64,000 bases of DNA from JABMMZ01 sp964438995 (GCA_964438995.1 CAYTMQ010000003.1:62001-126000); one strand, 5' to 3'; numbered from the stretch's first letter, positions 1 through 8,478 are shown. The notes: generated by a model not told the origin, from the letters alone. Made by a program: numbers and translations.

Positions 1-2997
1 CTTCAATACAAATACAGAATCTTTTTGGTACTGAACAATACAACCAAATGAATCAATTACTGACAACACTGGATTAAATTTCTGATATGGTAAAGATCTA
101 TCAAAGATTTGATAGACATGCGTATTAAAGTTGATTGAATCCAATACACTTCCATCACCATATTCTAAAAAGAATCTTCTGTAATATTTGCTCTCGTTAA
201 TGAAATTTACCTTGAGTTTTTCGCATCCTACATTGTTGGTTAAATGGAATTTTGGAATAGGACCAATTACTTTGATATAGCCCTTTTTATCCATGGTATC
301 ATTACAACCATAACCTTTGACTATAAGCTTCACGTCACTGCCATCCGGACCAGTATTCTGGCTATACAAATGGCCAAAAGTACTAAGGTTATTTGTGACC
401 GAATCTCCATCACCTAAATACCATCGATATTCAAAAATTGCAGGATGTCTTACTGCCGTAATTCTAGCAATAATTGGCGCACAATAGTTCAATGTATCAT
501 CACTTGAAAATCTTGCTTTGATGTCATTAGAATAGATTGCTGCTATTGTTGTATCGGTACAATTACCATTTCCATAAGCTATCAATCCAATTCTAAACAC
601 ACCTTCTTTTGTAAACAATATGCTAGGATTTTTAGCGGTGTTTGAAGGCAGGAATGACGCTCCACTACCTGAGTCTTTTAAGAACCATTTAAAATTGATG
701 GCATCTTTATCAGACTGATTGAACAATTTCAATGGTTTTCCAACGCAAGCATAATAAGAGTTTTGATTTGGCATGAATGCCGCTACAACTCCTGAAGTCA
801 ATGTTGAAGTATTAACAGAATCATTGCAACCAGATGCATGCGTGTACTTAAAATTGAAATAAAAATACCCTGATTTTTTGATAAATACACCAGTAGGATT
901 TGTTGTCGGAATTCTAATGACAACTTTATTGGTATCATACGGACTCTTCCACAAATAGGTTTCTGCGGCAGTGCTATTATTTTTAAAGTTGTAAGCATAG
1001 GTTTTCTGAGCAAACAATGTTGCATTAAATGGATTACAAACTTTAATTGGATTAATATTTGGCAAGAAATTTACACCATTAACCTTAAGCCTGAAAGGTA
1101 AGAACATGGTATCATAACAGGTCATCCTAGCCGAATATCTACTGTATTTGATTGTATATAATCCAGGCAGTAAACTTACAGTTACGCTATCACCATTATA
1201 CGTATACTTAAGATTAGAACTGTCTTTATGGATAAATTCCCATTTGTGAATATAGGTTCTGTAATAATTGGAATCTTTGTACTTCGCGCTTAAACCAACA
1301 GGTTTTCTAAAGCAAACATTAGAATCGCTAATTAGAAACTTTGGTATTGGGCGCTCTATTAAAATTTCCTTTAACATGGTAACTGAATCTCGGCAACCAA
1401 GTATGTTGTAGGCAATTAACTTAACTGTATAATGTCCTGTATCTGGATAACTGATTTTCGGATCAACTGTAGAATCGCGTTTCATAACTTGATTCTTATT
1501 GTTGTAGAAAGTCCATGCGTATTTATTTTCAGCTTTGCTTGTACCTCTTTGAGTGCCATTAGCAAATTCTACCATTTCAATCGGACAAGCTGGACGAGGT
1601 TTCCAACTGAACATTGGAAATATTTTTTTAATGAATAAAGCGTTCTTCTTTAAGACAGTATCTTTACACCCATTAGAACCTGTGACAATCAGTCGAACGG
1701 CATATGAAGCATAGTTCTTACAAACCATTTTAGCTGGATTTGTAGACTCTGTTTGCAAACTGGTATTTAAAAAACTATCGTTATACAAATCCCATTTCAA
1801 TGTTTTCGTAATCCCAACATTGATTCGGGAAGTATCTACAACATTGAAAGTATCAGGACGCAAACAACTATAACTGTTTGGAATTTTAAAACCTGCTATT
1901 GGTCCATTAACTGTTACATGATTTGTATATGTTTTCTCAGACTTACATCCATTGACTTCATCGGAAACATAAATTGTAAATATACCAAAGTTTGTAAATT
2001 TAAAAGAATGTAAATTAGGGTTAACAACAGTTCTGGTAACATCGGCTGGAGTAACGGTTATAGTTGGTGAGCCACTTCTGCCATTGTTCAGTGTCACCTT
2101 CAAACTTTCGTTGCCGCACAACACTGTTTTGTTAAAAGTTGTACTGAGCACCGTGCTATCAGCGAACATTAAATAGTCTTTAACAGATTTATTGTATACA
2201 CATCCTCGTTTTGTAGTAACAGTAAGTGAGACGTCAAAAGTATCTTTGGTGTTGTAACCAATATTTTTTGGATTGTATGCATTTGAAGAGGAAGGTGAGG
2301 CATTTGGGAAAGCCCAGTTCCAAGAAGCAATAGGATAGTTAAAAGTATCAGTTAAATTTTCAAATGAAATCAATTTTGGCGTACAACCTTTCAATGTATT
2401 GGCAGCAAAATCCACAGCAATAGAATCAGGTAAAAATACGGTGCTATCAAAAGTTCGCTTTCCTTCACAGCCAAAGCTATCACGCATAAACATTGTGAAG
2501 CTTTTGTAGCCAAATGGTGGATGAAAAATTGCTGTAAGATTTTTGGGACCGTTTGAATATAGCGTGTTATCTACCAACCAGTCTCTTGAAACTGTCTTTG
2601 GCGAAACGTCTGTTAACACTACACTGTCTTTATAATTACAAATGACGGTTTTTGAAACTGAATATTGAGGAATTGGAACTGGTTTGGCTTGAATAAAACC
2701 TACTTTATCAATAACGCATGAAGTTCCATCAAGGTACTTGAGTTTTACACGTACATTGTAATTACCAGATACAGAGTATAACTTGGTATAATTACTATCT
2801 GAAGAAACATACCCAGAACCGAGATCCCATTCAAAAGTTGTTCCCGCAGGAAACTTGTGAACTTTGAATCTCACAATTTTAGGTATACACACAACCGTAT
2901 CGTCAGATGAGACAAAGGCCGTTCCACATTGGCCGTTTAACTCAAGTCCTGATATCAGGATAATAAAAAGGGTTAATACGATTTTATTGAGTTTCAT
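1..2997 (-). CDS. PKD-repeat secreted surface protein, partial (C-terminus outside window)
   Basis: An open frame of 999 codons starts with ATG at 2997 and runs without a stop to base 1. The first ~22 residues are a signal peptide (MKLNKIVLTLFIILISGLEL). The rest is a string of roughly eight PKD-like beta-sandwich repeats, recognisable from motifs such as FEWDLGSG, SWNWAF, KWDLYND, AWTFYNN, KWEFIHKD and EYRWYLGDGDSVTN, each followed by a Y/F-x-V-x-L strand, with paired cysteines. Proteins of this build in Bacteroidota are usually exported by T9SS and end in a gliding-motility-type C-terminal domain; that end lies beyond the window, so secretion route is inference. It is transcribed divergently from the TPR lipoprotein gene at 3092. 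The substrate or adhesion target cannot be read from the sequence. Confidence 0.85.
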   Translation of the reverse strand, partial: MKLNKIVLTLFIILISGLELNGQCGTAFVSSDDTVVCIPKIVRFKVHKFPAGTTFEWDLGSGYVSSDSNYTKLYSVSGNYNVRVKLKYLDGTSCVIDKVGFIQAKPVPIPQYSVSKTVICNYKDSVVLTDVSPKTVSRDWLVDNTLYSNGPKNLTAIFHPPFGYKSFTMFMRDSFGCEGKRTFDSTVFLPDSIAVDFAANTLKGCTPKLISFENLTDTFNYPIASWNWAFPNASPSSSNAYNPKNIGYNTKDTFDVSLTVTTKRGCVYNKSVKDYLMFADSTVLSTTFNKTVLCGNESLKVTLNNGRSGSPTITVTPADVTRTVVNPNLHSFKFTNFGIFTIYVSDEVNGCKSEKTYTNHVTVNGPIAGFKIPNSYSCLRPDTFNVVDTSRINVGITKTLKWDLYNDSFLNTSLQTESTNPAKMVCKNYASYAVRLIVTGSNGCKDTVLKKNALFIKKIFPMFSWKPRPACPIEMVEFANGTQRGTSKAENKYAWTFYNNKNQVMKRDSTVDPKISYPDTGHYTVKLIAYNILGCRDSVTMLKEILIERPIPKFLISDSNVCFRKPVGLSAKYKDSNYYRTYIHKWEFIHKDSSNLKYTYNGDSVTVSLLPGLYTIKYSRYSARMTCYDTMFLPFRLKVNGVNFLPNINPIKVCNPFNATLFAQKTYAYNFKNNSTAAETYLWKSPYDTNKVVIRIPTTNPTGVFIKKSGYFYFNFKYTHASGCNDSVNTSTLTSGVVAAFMPNQNSYYACVGKPLKLFNQSDKDAINFKWFLKDSGSGASFLPSNTAKNPSILFTKEGVFRIGLIAYGNGNCTDTTIAAIYSNDIKARFSSDDTLNYCAPIIARITAVRHPAIFEYRWYLGDGDSVTNNLSTFGHLYSQNTGPDGSDVKLIVKGYGCNDTMDKKGYIKVIGPIPKFHLTNNVGCEKLKVNFINESKYYRRFFLEYGDGSVLDSINFNTHVYQIFDRSLPYQKFNPVLSVIDSFGCIVQYQKDSVFVLK

Positions 2998-3052
2998 AAA
3001 CCAATAAGTAGCAAAAATAAGGTTAAATATCGACTTTTCTATAAAATATTAC

Positions 3053-3060
3053 TACTTTTG
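3053..3060 (+). promoter_or_regulatory. Bacteroidota -7 box (TACTTTTG)
   Basis: A perfect TAnnTTTG element lies 31 bases before the ATG of the TPR lipoprotein gene at 3092. No convincing -33 TTTG is seen at the usual 17-21 base distance. Confidence 0.55.
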
Positions 3061-3091
3061 CACAAATAACAAACATTTAATATTTTACTAT

Positions 3092-3793
3092 ATGATTAGA
3101 CGAAACTTTCTCTATTTAGTTGCCTTGACACTAGTATTTACTTCATGTAACAATTCTAACAAAGAATTAGAAAATTGGAAAAAAGTGTATGAAAATACTC
3201 AAAAAAATGGCGACTATTCAACAGCAATTGTAGCGCTTAATCATTTATTGATTTTAGATACAGATTCTTCACTTAAAGCAACTTATATTGATTCTTTAGC
3301 CCATTTTTACACCAAAAAAGTGAACAATTTCCAAGCTGGAAAAGTGTTTGTAGACAAAGGTTTGGCTATAAATCCTAACAATGTAATGCTATTAGAATAC
3401 AAAGGTGGTTTATTAGCGGCTGAAAATCAGCCAGAAAAAGCACTTGAGGCAATCAACAAAGCCTATAAAATCAGCGGAGCTAATAAGTATTTATACATGC
3501 ATGCAGCTATGCAACATGCAGTTGATAAAAACCTTGAAAATTATGTAAATGTCATCAATAAAATCCTTTACGGTGGTTCAAAACCTGAGATGATTGATGT
3601 TAATGTGGATGCTTCAACTTCGCAAAAAGTTGACATTAGAGCAACATGTTATATGGATAAAGCTAAAATCGCCTCTAATTTCGGCTCTCCCGAAATGATG
3701 ATGAGCTATTTAGATTCTGCTTTGATATTAGCTCCTGATTATCAAGAAGCTTTGTATTACAAAGAAAACTTATTAAAAGGTAGTAAGAAATAA
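3092..3793 (+). CDS. TPR-containing lipoprotein
   Basis: A 233-aa protein with a lipoprotein signal: MIRRNFLYLVALTLVFTSC, lipobox FTSC with Cys19 as lipidation site. The mature part is alpha-helical with TPR-like units (about residues 45-130 and 185-225; pattern A-x-x-x-L/Y-x-x-x-L and P-N/D-x-x-x-L-x-Y-K). TPR proteins act as protein-interaction scaffolds; this one should sit in the envelope. No specific family is recognised. It stands alone, divergent from the PKD protein and convergent with the adenosyltransferase gene, whose stop is 5 bases away. Function unknown. Confidence 0.8.
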   Translation: MIRRNFLYLVALTLVFTSCNNSNKELENWKKVYENTQKNGDYSTAIVALNHLLILDTDSSLKATYIDSLAHFYTKKVNNFQAGKVFVDKGLAINPNNVMLLEYKGGLLAAENQPEKALEAINKAYKISGANKYLYMHAAMQHAVDKNLENYVNVINKILYGGSKPEMIDVNVDASTSQKVDIRATCYMDKAKIASNFGSPEMMMSYLDSALILAPDYQEALYYKENLLKGSKK

Positions 3794-3797
3794 TGCC

Positions 3798-4343
3798 TTA
3801 GAGACGGGGTTTCCATGAAACCTCTTCTACACCTAATTTCAAAGCGGTATAACGTCCTAATACAAATAAATAATCCGACAATCTGTTGATGTATTGAAGG
3901 ATGATGGATTCTGTATGCTCAATTTCGCTGAGATGAACGATCAAACGTTCTGCTCTTCTGCAAACACATCTGGCAACATGACAATGTGATACTTCTGCGC
4001 TGCCAGCTGGCAATACAAACGAACGCAATTCTGGTAATTCCTCGTTCATTTTATCAATTGCATCTTCTAACAATTCCACATCCGATTCGTGTAAATCAGG
4101 AACAATCATTTTACTACCTGGAGCAGAAGCCAATAAACTTCCAACCGTAAACAATCTATCTTGAATCTCAGGAAGTACCTTCATATTTAGGCTGTCTTGG
4201 GTAAACGACCTAAGTATTCCTATATACGAATTCAATTCATCTATTGTGCCGTACGCCTCAATTCTTATGTGGTGTTTCGGCACTCTGTCGCCGCCAATTA
4301 AAGATGTTTGTCCTTTATCGCCTCTTTTGGTGTAGATCTTCAT
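3798..4343 (-). CDS. mmaB: Cob(I)yrinic acid a,c-diamide / cob(I)alamin adenosyltransferase, PduO type
   Basis: 181 aa, full length for the PduO/MmaB family. It transfers the adenosyl group of ATP to Co(I) corrinoid, making adenosylcobalamin, the cofactor of methylmalonyl-CoA mutase. Family marks: the N-terminal ATP-binding stretch MKIYTKRGDKGQTSLIGG with TKRGD, then the helix YGTIDELNSYIG, and the C-terminal CRRAERL...YINRLSDYLFVLGR block. It is the last gene of a minus-strand run (DUF4199, plsC, gatC, ABC ATPase), 6 bases after the ABC gene. A cobalamin link fits the acyl-CoA carboxyltransferase 10 kb away (propionyl/methylmalonyl-CoA metabolism), but that link is inference. Confidence 0.9.
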   Translation of the reverse strand: MKIYTKRGDKGQTSLIGGDRVPKHHIRIEAYGTIDELNSYIGILRSFTQDSLNMKVLPEIQDRLFTVGSLLASAPGSKMIVPDLHESDVELLEDAIDKMNEELPELRSFVLPAGSAEVSHCHVARCVCRRAERLIVHLSEIEHTESIILQYINRLSDYLFVLGRYTALKLGVEEVSWKPRL

Positions 4344-4349
4344 TTTTAA

Positions 4350-5066
4350 CTAAACAATGTTTGTTGCTCTTTGTTCAAACTTTTCGTTGATATTGTCAGA
4401 TTCTATTAATCCATCCCTCAATCTCACAATTCTTTTAGCATTTAATGCAATATCTTCTTCGTGGGTTACAAGTACAATTGTATTGCCTTTTGAGTGGATT
4501 TCTCTGAACAATTCCATAATTTCAACAGATGTTTTCGTATCAAGATTACCTGTTGGTTCGTCTGCCAACAAAATACTTGGTCGGTTAACCAAGCCTCTTG
4601 CAATTGCAACTCTTTGGCGCTGACCACCAGACAATTCATTTGGTTTGTGCTTCATTCTATCCTTCAATCCAACTTGCACCAACACTTCTTCAGCTCTTTC
4701 CAATCTATCCTTTTTAGAAATACCTGCATAAACCAATGGTAAAGCAACATTTTCCAATGCGCTCATTCTTGGTAACAAATTGAATGTTTGGAACACAAAA
4801 CCAATTTCCTTATTTCTAACTTCGGCCAATGCATTTTCAGTCATTTTACTGACATCTGTTCCGTTCAAGATGTATTTACCACTTGTAAATGAATCAAGAC
4901 ATCCTAAAATGTTCATCAAAGTAGATTTTCCAGAACCAGATGGACCCATTAAAGCGACATACTCACCTTTGTAAATATCCAAATCTACTTTTTTAAGTGC
5001 ATAGACAAATTCTTGGCCTACTTTGTAAACCTTTTGAATTTCGCGAATGTCAATTAATTTGACCAT
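4350..5066 (-). CDS. ABC transporter ATP-binding protein, LolD/MacB type
   Basis: 238-aa ATPase with all nucleotide-binding motifs: Walker A GPSGSGKST (41-49), Q-loop Gln93, signature LSGGQ (145-149), Walker B ILLADE with Glu170, D-loop after it, and the H-loop His202. The early motif and the NLLPRMSALENVALPL segment are typical of the LolD/MacB group, which powers lipoprotein release or mechanotransmission-type efflux rather than substrate import. No cognate FtsX/MacB-like permease is in the neighbourhood: flanks are gatC (1-base overlap) and the adenosyltransferase. The permease must be encoded elsewhere, so the transported substrate is unknown. Confidence 0.88.
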   Translation of the reverse strand: MVKLIDIREIQKVYKVGQEFVYALKKVDLDIYKGEYVALMGPSGSGKSTLMNILGCLDSFTSGKYILNGTDVSKMTENALAEVRNKEIGFVFQTFNLLPRMSALENVALPLVYAGISKKDRLERAEEVLVQVGLKDRMKHKPNELSGGQRQRVAIARGLVNRPSILLADEPTGNLDTKTSVEIMELFREIHSKGNTIVLVTHEEDIALNAKRIVRLRDGLIESDNINEKFEQRATNIV

Positions 5067-5362
5067 TATTTATTTTGTTCTATAACCTTTGGAACTCTGA
5101 AATAATCGCTGTCTTTTTTAGGCGCGTTACTTAAAATTTGATCTTTGCTATAGTGCTGATCTACCACATCTTCTCTCACATTGTTGGTGGTATTGGTCAT
5201 ATAAATGAGAGGCTCTATGCCTTCGGTATCAACCTCATTTAATTTCTCACAAAAATCTAGAATATTTTCAAGATCACGTTTGATTTTCGACTTTGATTCA
5301 GCATCAAATTCTAATCTGGCAAGGTGGGCCAACTGATCAATTTTCTCGTCTGTTATGTTCAT
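5066..5362 (-). CDS. gatC: Asp-tRNA(Asn)/Glu-tRNA(Gln) amidotransferase subunit C
   Basis: 98 aa, the normal GatC length. GatC stabilises the GatA-GatB interface in the transamidation of misacylated Asp-tRNA(Asn) or Glu-tRNA(Gln). Family marks: the N-terminal helix with LAHLARLEF, the second helix ILDFCEKLNEVDTEGIEPL, and the C-terminal segment with REDVV and DYFRVPKVIEQ. gatA and gatB are not here. Its first 26 bases overlap the end of plsC and its end overlaps the ABC ATPase start, indicating tight translational coupling in one operon. Confidence 0.92.
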   Translation of the reverse strand: MNITDEKIDQLAHLARLEFDAESKSKIKRDLENILDFCEKLNEVDTEGIEPLIYMTNTTNNVREDVVDQHYSKDQILSNAPKKDSDYFRVPKVIEQNK

Positions 5363-6089
5363 GGATGATATGATTTTTAATGAGCTCTTGCTCTATTAGG
5401 TTGTAAATTTCGTCTCTTAATCTGTCACTATCTTCAATATTTAGATGATTTGTTTTGATTGCCCGATGAATTTTACATTTGATGATGGTCGGATAATACT
5501 CAAATTTCTCATCTGGAAGAGCTTTATAATTGTTGTAAAACGTGATAGGCACAATAGGAACATTATTCTCAATAGCCAATTTGAATGCCCCATTTTTAAA
5601 AGGTTTAATCAATGGCGTTTTATCCCAAATGGTACCCTCTGGAAAAATCAAAACACTGTATCCATCGTTCAACTTTTCTTTGCATTGAATGAATGCTTTA
5701 TGAGACTCTCTCAAACTTTGTCGCTTAACGGCGATATCAACTGTTCCAAAAAACTTCCCGAACAATGGTATTTTAGACAATTCGTATTTCCCCATGAACG
5801 AAATTTTTAACTGAGCAAACAGTCCCGTTACCACAATATCTAAATAGGACGTGTGATTAGACACAATGACACAAGGAGAAGGCATTGATGGCTCTTCTCT
5901 GTATACCTTCGCGATAGAACCACATAATATAAATGTTCCCCATGCCCAAACTTTTCTCAGCGCATTAGCAAGAGGATAGGTTTGTTTAAAACTTAAAAAA
6001 ATATAAAACAGAGGATAGAGTACCAAAAAGATAGATGCAAATACAATTGCAAACCAGACAAACCCTATTTTACCTAATATTTTCTTCAA
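5337..6089 (-). CDS. plsC: 1-acyl-sn-glycerol-3-phosphate acyltransferase (PlsC family)
   Basis: 250-aa membrane-associated acyltransferase. It should acylate lysophosphatidic acid to phosphatidic acid. The catalytic NHTSYLD box (HX4D; His79, Asp84) and the phosphate-binding FPEGT box (149-153) are intact, preceded by a hydrophobic N-terminal anchor (about 10-35). It follows the DUF4199 gene by 12 bases and overlaps gatC, so it belongs to that operon. A second, more diverged acyltransferase of this superfamily is at 53316, where context points to aminolipid synthesis; this one is the better candidate for housekeeping PlsC. Confidence 0.88.
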   Translation of the reverse strand: MKKILGKIGFVWFAIVFASIFLVLYPLFYIFLSFKQTYPLANALRKVWAWGTFILCGSIAKVYREEPSMPSPCVIVSNHTSYLDIVVTGLFAQLKISFMGKYELSKIPLFGKFFGTVDIAVKRQSLRESHKAFIQCKEKLNDGYSVLIFPEGTIWDKTPLIKPFKNGAFKLAIENNVPIVPITFYNNYKALPDEKFEYYPTIIKCKIHRAIKTNHLNIEDSDRLRDEIYNLIEQELIKNHIIHEHNRREN

Positions 6090-6101
6090 TAGATGATTGT
6101 T

Positions 6102-6647
6102 CTATTTTTCGTTTAAAACGTCGTTCTGACTAGAAACAACTCTACCTCTCATAAAAAAGGCAATGATAGCACTCAAGAACAATCCCCTTGCAGCTGCAAA
6201 GAACAACTGAAACACAAATTGACCGGTGACAGAGTAACTATCTCTAATTTCTTGAATTTTATCAGCTGCTTCTTTGGCATTGAACTGTTTGAACACTTCT
6301 GCACCTTTAAACTGGTTAATCTTATAGTCGACCATTCTACCGATTACTTCTGGTCTAAATTGAGCCACATAGGAGTATAATAGAGAAACGGAAGCTCCAA
6401 TAATGATGCTTAGAAAGAAACCAAGAAAAATGGCTCTTCCCAACATAAATTGCTCGGGCTGTTCTTTTTTTACAGATCTCAGAAAAAGAAAAATTGCAAT
6501 AGCAGGAATGACGATGGCTTCACTTAAAATGGCGATGACAAGTTGAGGAATATTGTTAGTAGTAGCAATAGATACCATATAAATGTAACTCAATGCAGCA
6601 GTGGCGCTACCGAATGCCAAGCCGTAAATCAATAATTTCTTACTCAT
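6102..6647 (-). CDS. DUF4199 domain membrane protein
   Basis: 181 aa with four hydrophobic segments and the DUF4199 pattern: N-terminal KKLLIYGLAFGSATAALSY, a central FLGFFLSIIIGASVSLLYSY helix, and a C-terminal FAAARGLFLSAIIAFFMR. The ATG at 6647 is chosen over an upstream in-frame codon at 6752 because a -7 box (TAGTTTTG, 6666-6659) lies between them. Function is unknown; the family is nearly confined to Bacteroidota. It heads the operon plsC-gatC-ABC-mmaB and is divergent from the DUF5606 gene. Confidence 0.8.
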   Translation of the reverse strand: MSKKLLIYGLAFGSATAALSYIYMVSIATTNNIPQLVIAILSEAIVIPAIAIFLFLRSVKKEQPEQFMLGRAIFLGFFLSIIIGASVSLLYSYVAQFRPEVIGRMVDYKINQFKGAEVFKQFNAKEAADKIQEIRDSYSVTGQFVFQLFFAAARGLFLSAIIAFFMRGRVVSSQNDVLNEK

Positions 6648-6658
6648 AAAAATGTTTA

Positions 6659-6666
6659 CAAAACTA
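6659..6666 (-). promoter_or_regulatory. Bacteroidota -7 box (TAGTTTTG)
   Basis: Perfect TAnnTTTG on the minus strand, ending 11 bases before the ATG of the DUF4199 gene at 6647; likely drives the five-gene operon. It excludes the longer upstream start. Confidence 0.55.
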
Positions 6667-6727
6667 TGACAAAAAAAGAATTGAATGCTTTGTTTTGTCA
6701 AAATATTATAGAAAATTTGCAGATTAT

Positions 6728-7288
6728 ATGGAATTGAAAGACATTGTAGCAATTGCGGGCATGCCCGGCCTTTATCACGTGATAGGGCAAAGAAAGAATG
6801 GTCTTATAGTAGAAGCATTGGACGGTAGCGGTAAGAAAATCCCTACTTCACCAACTACCAAAGTATCTATTTTATCAGATATCGCTATGTTTACTATGGA
6901 AGGAGAAGAGAGATTAGCGAAAGTATTGTTAAACATACACGAAAAATCTAAAGATGGCGCCATCGTTCCAGACAAAAAAGCATCTGATGACGCGTTTCCT
7001 CAATTTTTAGGAAAGGTGTTACCAAATTACGATAACGAAAGAATTTATCTATCAGACATGAAGAAATTGGCTTCATGGTATACCATTTTGAGTGATAAAT
7101 TGGATTTTGAAGCTTTGAAAAAATCTTTAGAAGAAGAAGCTGCAGAGGGAGATTCAGAAACCAAAGCTGAAGTTAAAGCGAAAGCCGAGACAAAAGCAAA
7201 AGCTGAAAAAACCGTTAAATCAGCAACACCGAAAGGCGATACCAAGAGCAAAGGCAAATCTGTGAACACGATTCGCAAGATGGCTTAA
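6728..7288 (+). CDS. DUF5606 family protein
   Basis: 186 aa from the ATG at 6728. The start MELKDIVAIAGMPGLYHV is the conserved opening of this Bacteroidota family; an upstream in-frame start at 6695 would add 11 unconserved residues. The first ~145 residues form a conserved globular part (SGLYKLIGQ-like RKNGLIVEALDGSGK, later LPNYDNERIYLSDMKKLASWYTIL). The tail (about 145-186) is a Lys/Ala/Glu-rich low-complexity extension. Function unknown; the basic tail could bind nucleic acid, which is speculation. Divergent from the DUF4199 operon and followed by tRNA-Cys. Confidence 0.8.
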   Translation: MELKDIVAIAGMPGLYHVIGQRKNGLIVEALDGSGKKIPTSPTTKVSILSDIAMFTMEGEERLAKVLLNIHEKSKDGAIVPDKKASDDAFPQFLGKVLPNYDNERIYLSDMKKLASWYTILSDKLDFEALKKSLEEEAAEGDSETKAEVKAKAETKAKAEKTVKSATPKGDTKSKGKSVNTIRKMA

Positions 7289-7306
7289 TAGCTTTTCGTT
7301 ATTTTA

Positions 7307-7338
7307 TTTGATTTTAATTTAAAATAAGTGTAAGTTTG
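7307..7338 (+). promoter_or_regulatory. Promoter of tRNA-Cys
   Basis: -33 TTTG (7307-7310), 20-base spacer, -7 TAAGTTTG (7331-7338): a full match to the Bacteroidota housekeeping consensus, 17 bases before the tRNA. Confidence 0.75.
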
Positions 7339-7355
7339 CACCTCTTTAAATAAAG

Positions 7356-7426
7356 GGTCGGATGGCCGAGAGGCTAGGCACGGGTCTGCAAAACCTTTTA
7401 CAGCGGTTCGAATCCGCTTCCGACCT
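7356..7426 (+). tRNA. tRNA-Cys (GCA)
   Basis: A 71-base cloverleaf. The acceptor stem GGTCGGA (7356-7362) pairs perfectly with TCCGACC (7419-7425); the discriminator is T7426. The anticodon loop is CTGCAAA with anticodon GCA; the T arm contains GGTTCGAATCC. CCA is not encoded. A matched promoter lies just upstream and an intrinsic terminator just downstream. Confidence 0.95.
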
Positions 7427-7436
7427 CAACGATTTA

Positions 7437-7462
7437 GACTTCACGAAAGTGAAGTCTTTTTG
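7437..7462 (+). terminator. Intrinsic terminator of tRNA-Cys
   Basis: GACTTCAC (7437-7444), GAAA loop, GTGAAGTC (7449-7456), then TTTTTG. Perfect 8-bp stem with a tetraloop and T tract. Confidence 0.9.
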
Positions 7463-7509
7463 TTTTTATAAGAAATTGCCTCAAGCCCCGCTTGAAAGGC
7501 GATTTCGAT

Positions 7510-7541
7510 AAAAACAAAATAAGTATTCACGCAGTGAATAC
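7510..7541 (-). terminator. Intrinsic terminator behind the DUF1361 gene
   Basis: On the minus strand GTATTCAC (7541-7534), TGC loop, GTGAATAC (7530-7523), then TTATTTTGTTTT. It faces the tRNA-Cys terminator and forms the right arm of the inverted repeat. Confidence 0.75.
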
Positions 7542-7586
7542 TTAATCGTTGAAACTCCACCCTCCAGGATCAATTCATTAATCCGC
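7533..7586. repeat. 54-bp direct repeat, copy 1
   Basis: Starts AGTGAATACTTAATCGTTG and ends AATTCATTAATCCGC. It matches copy 2 (7619-7672) in 52 of 54 positions; the only change is a TC/CT swap. Its first 19 bases are part of the right arm of the inverted repeat. Confidence 0.9.
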
Positions 7587-7618
7587 ATCTTGCTAAAACC
7601 TTTATTAGACCTTCTACT

Positions 7619-7672
7619 AGTGAATACTTAATCGTTGAAACCTCACCCTCCAGGATCAATTCATTAATCCGC
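7619..7672. repeat. 54-bp direct repeat, copy 2
   Basis: Second copy, 86 bases downstream of the first (32-base spacer). Its last base is the first base of the DUF1361 stop codon on the opposite strand, so the repeat abuts the gene exactly. Confidence 0.9.
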
Positions 7673-8409
7673 TACTGCGCTTGAAAGTTACTACCCCCTT
7701 GCCTGTTCAAATCCACAAAATGATACGCCATAACACCTACAAACATCATTAAACTTATACTTAAAGCCGAAATCCAAGTGTTGTAATCAGTACTGAAATT
7801 GTGAATGCTGTTGACACTCTGCTCCACTACCTTTATTGGTCGCGCTATCACATCCCATGAATTTAAACGCAAATCTCTTCCTAAATATATCCCAAAACCG
7901 CTCAGACCACTTATTATAGCTACCATTGGAATAGAGAGCCACTTCGAAACATATTTGTTGAGCAAATTCATACAATCATTTAATGAAATAATGGCTGTAA
8001 TAAATGCCCAAATAGCAAAAAACAAAACAGTAATAAAATCGATGATTAACATAACGCCCTCGCTGTGCTGTAAATGGGTAAAATCTGTAAACACATATGG
8101 CGCATTTGGAAAAAAAATCAACCACAAAAATCCTACTAATAGTGTCGCCCACCTTGAATCATTGTGCTTGCTCAATTCTAACAAGAAAGTACTCAATATC
8201 AAGGGAACTATGGCCAGAAACATGTTCCAAAAGAAAAAAATAAAGTGTTTTTCTGTCGGAAAGAACACCCTAACTCCTACCAAAACAATCGACACCAAAA
8301 ACAAATAATAATATTTCTTTAATAGCTTTTTTCTATTTTCTATGCCGTTTCTAAGTGTTAGTATAATACCCACAAAACGAAAATAAAATACATTTACAAC
8401 TCCATTCAA
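7672..8409 (-). CDS. DUF1361 integral membrane protein
   Basis: Up to 245 aa with six or seven hydrophobic segments. The DUF1361 signature is clear: FPNAPYVFTDFTHL, and later SGFGIYLGRDLRLNSWDV. Function of the family is unknown. The start is uncertain because no early in-frame ATG exists: TTG at 8409 gives the listed protein, but a weak -7-like TAGAATTG (8414-8407) covers it, so a GTG at 8373 is an alternative. The first predicted membrane segment begins after both. The stop coincides with the end of a 54-bp repeat. Confidence 0.78.
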   Translation of the reverse strand: MNGVVNVFYFRFVGIILTLRNGIENRKKLLKKYYYLFLVSIVLVGVRVFFPTEKHFIFFFWNMFLAIVPLILSTFLLELSKHNDSRWATLLVGFLWLIFFPNAPYVFTDFTHLQHSEGVMLIIDFITVLFFAIWAFITAIISLNDCMNLLNKYVSKWLSIPMVAIISGLSGFGIYLGRDLRLNSWDVIARPIKVVEQSVNSIHNFSTDYNTWISALSISLMMFVGVMAYHFVDLNRQGGSNFQAQ

Positions 8410-8478
8410 TTCTATCGTTCAATGCATAGATTAATCGACAATTGATGTAAATTGTAAGTAAGCAATATTGCTTTAAAA

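Larger units (their letters stand above)
7427..7551. repeat. 125-bp imperfect inverted repeat containing two facing terminators
   Basis: The two halves are reverse-complement copies of each other around the centre CAAGC-CCC-GCTTG (7482-7494). Both arms, read inward, run CAACGATT, then an 8-bp hairpin ending in a T-rich tract, then GTTTTTAT, GAAAT, GCCT. The left arm is the tRNA-Cys terminator; the right arm, on the minus strand, is the terminator behind the DUF1361 gene. The shared sequence beyond the hairpins shows inverted duplication rather than chance. Confidence 0.8.

Noticed and set aside
4357..4974. Three overlapping plus-strand frames of 64-88 codons
   Set aside because: They are antisense to the ABC ATPase with full Walker and signature motifs; typical shadow frames of an AT-rich gene.
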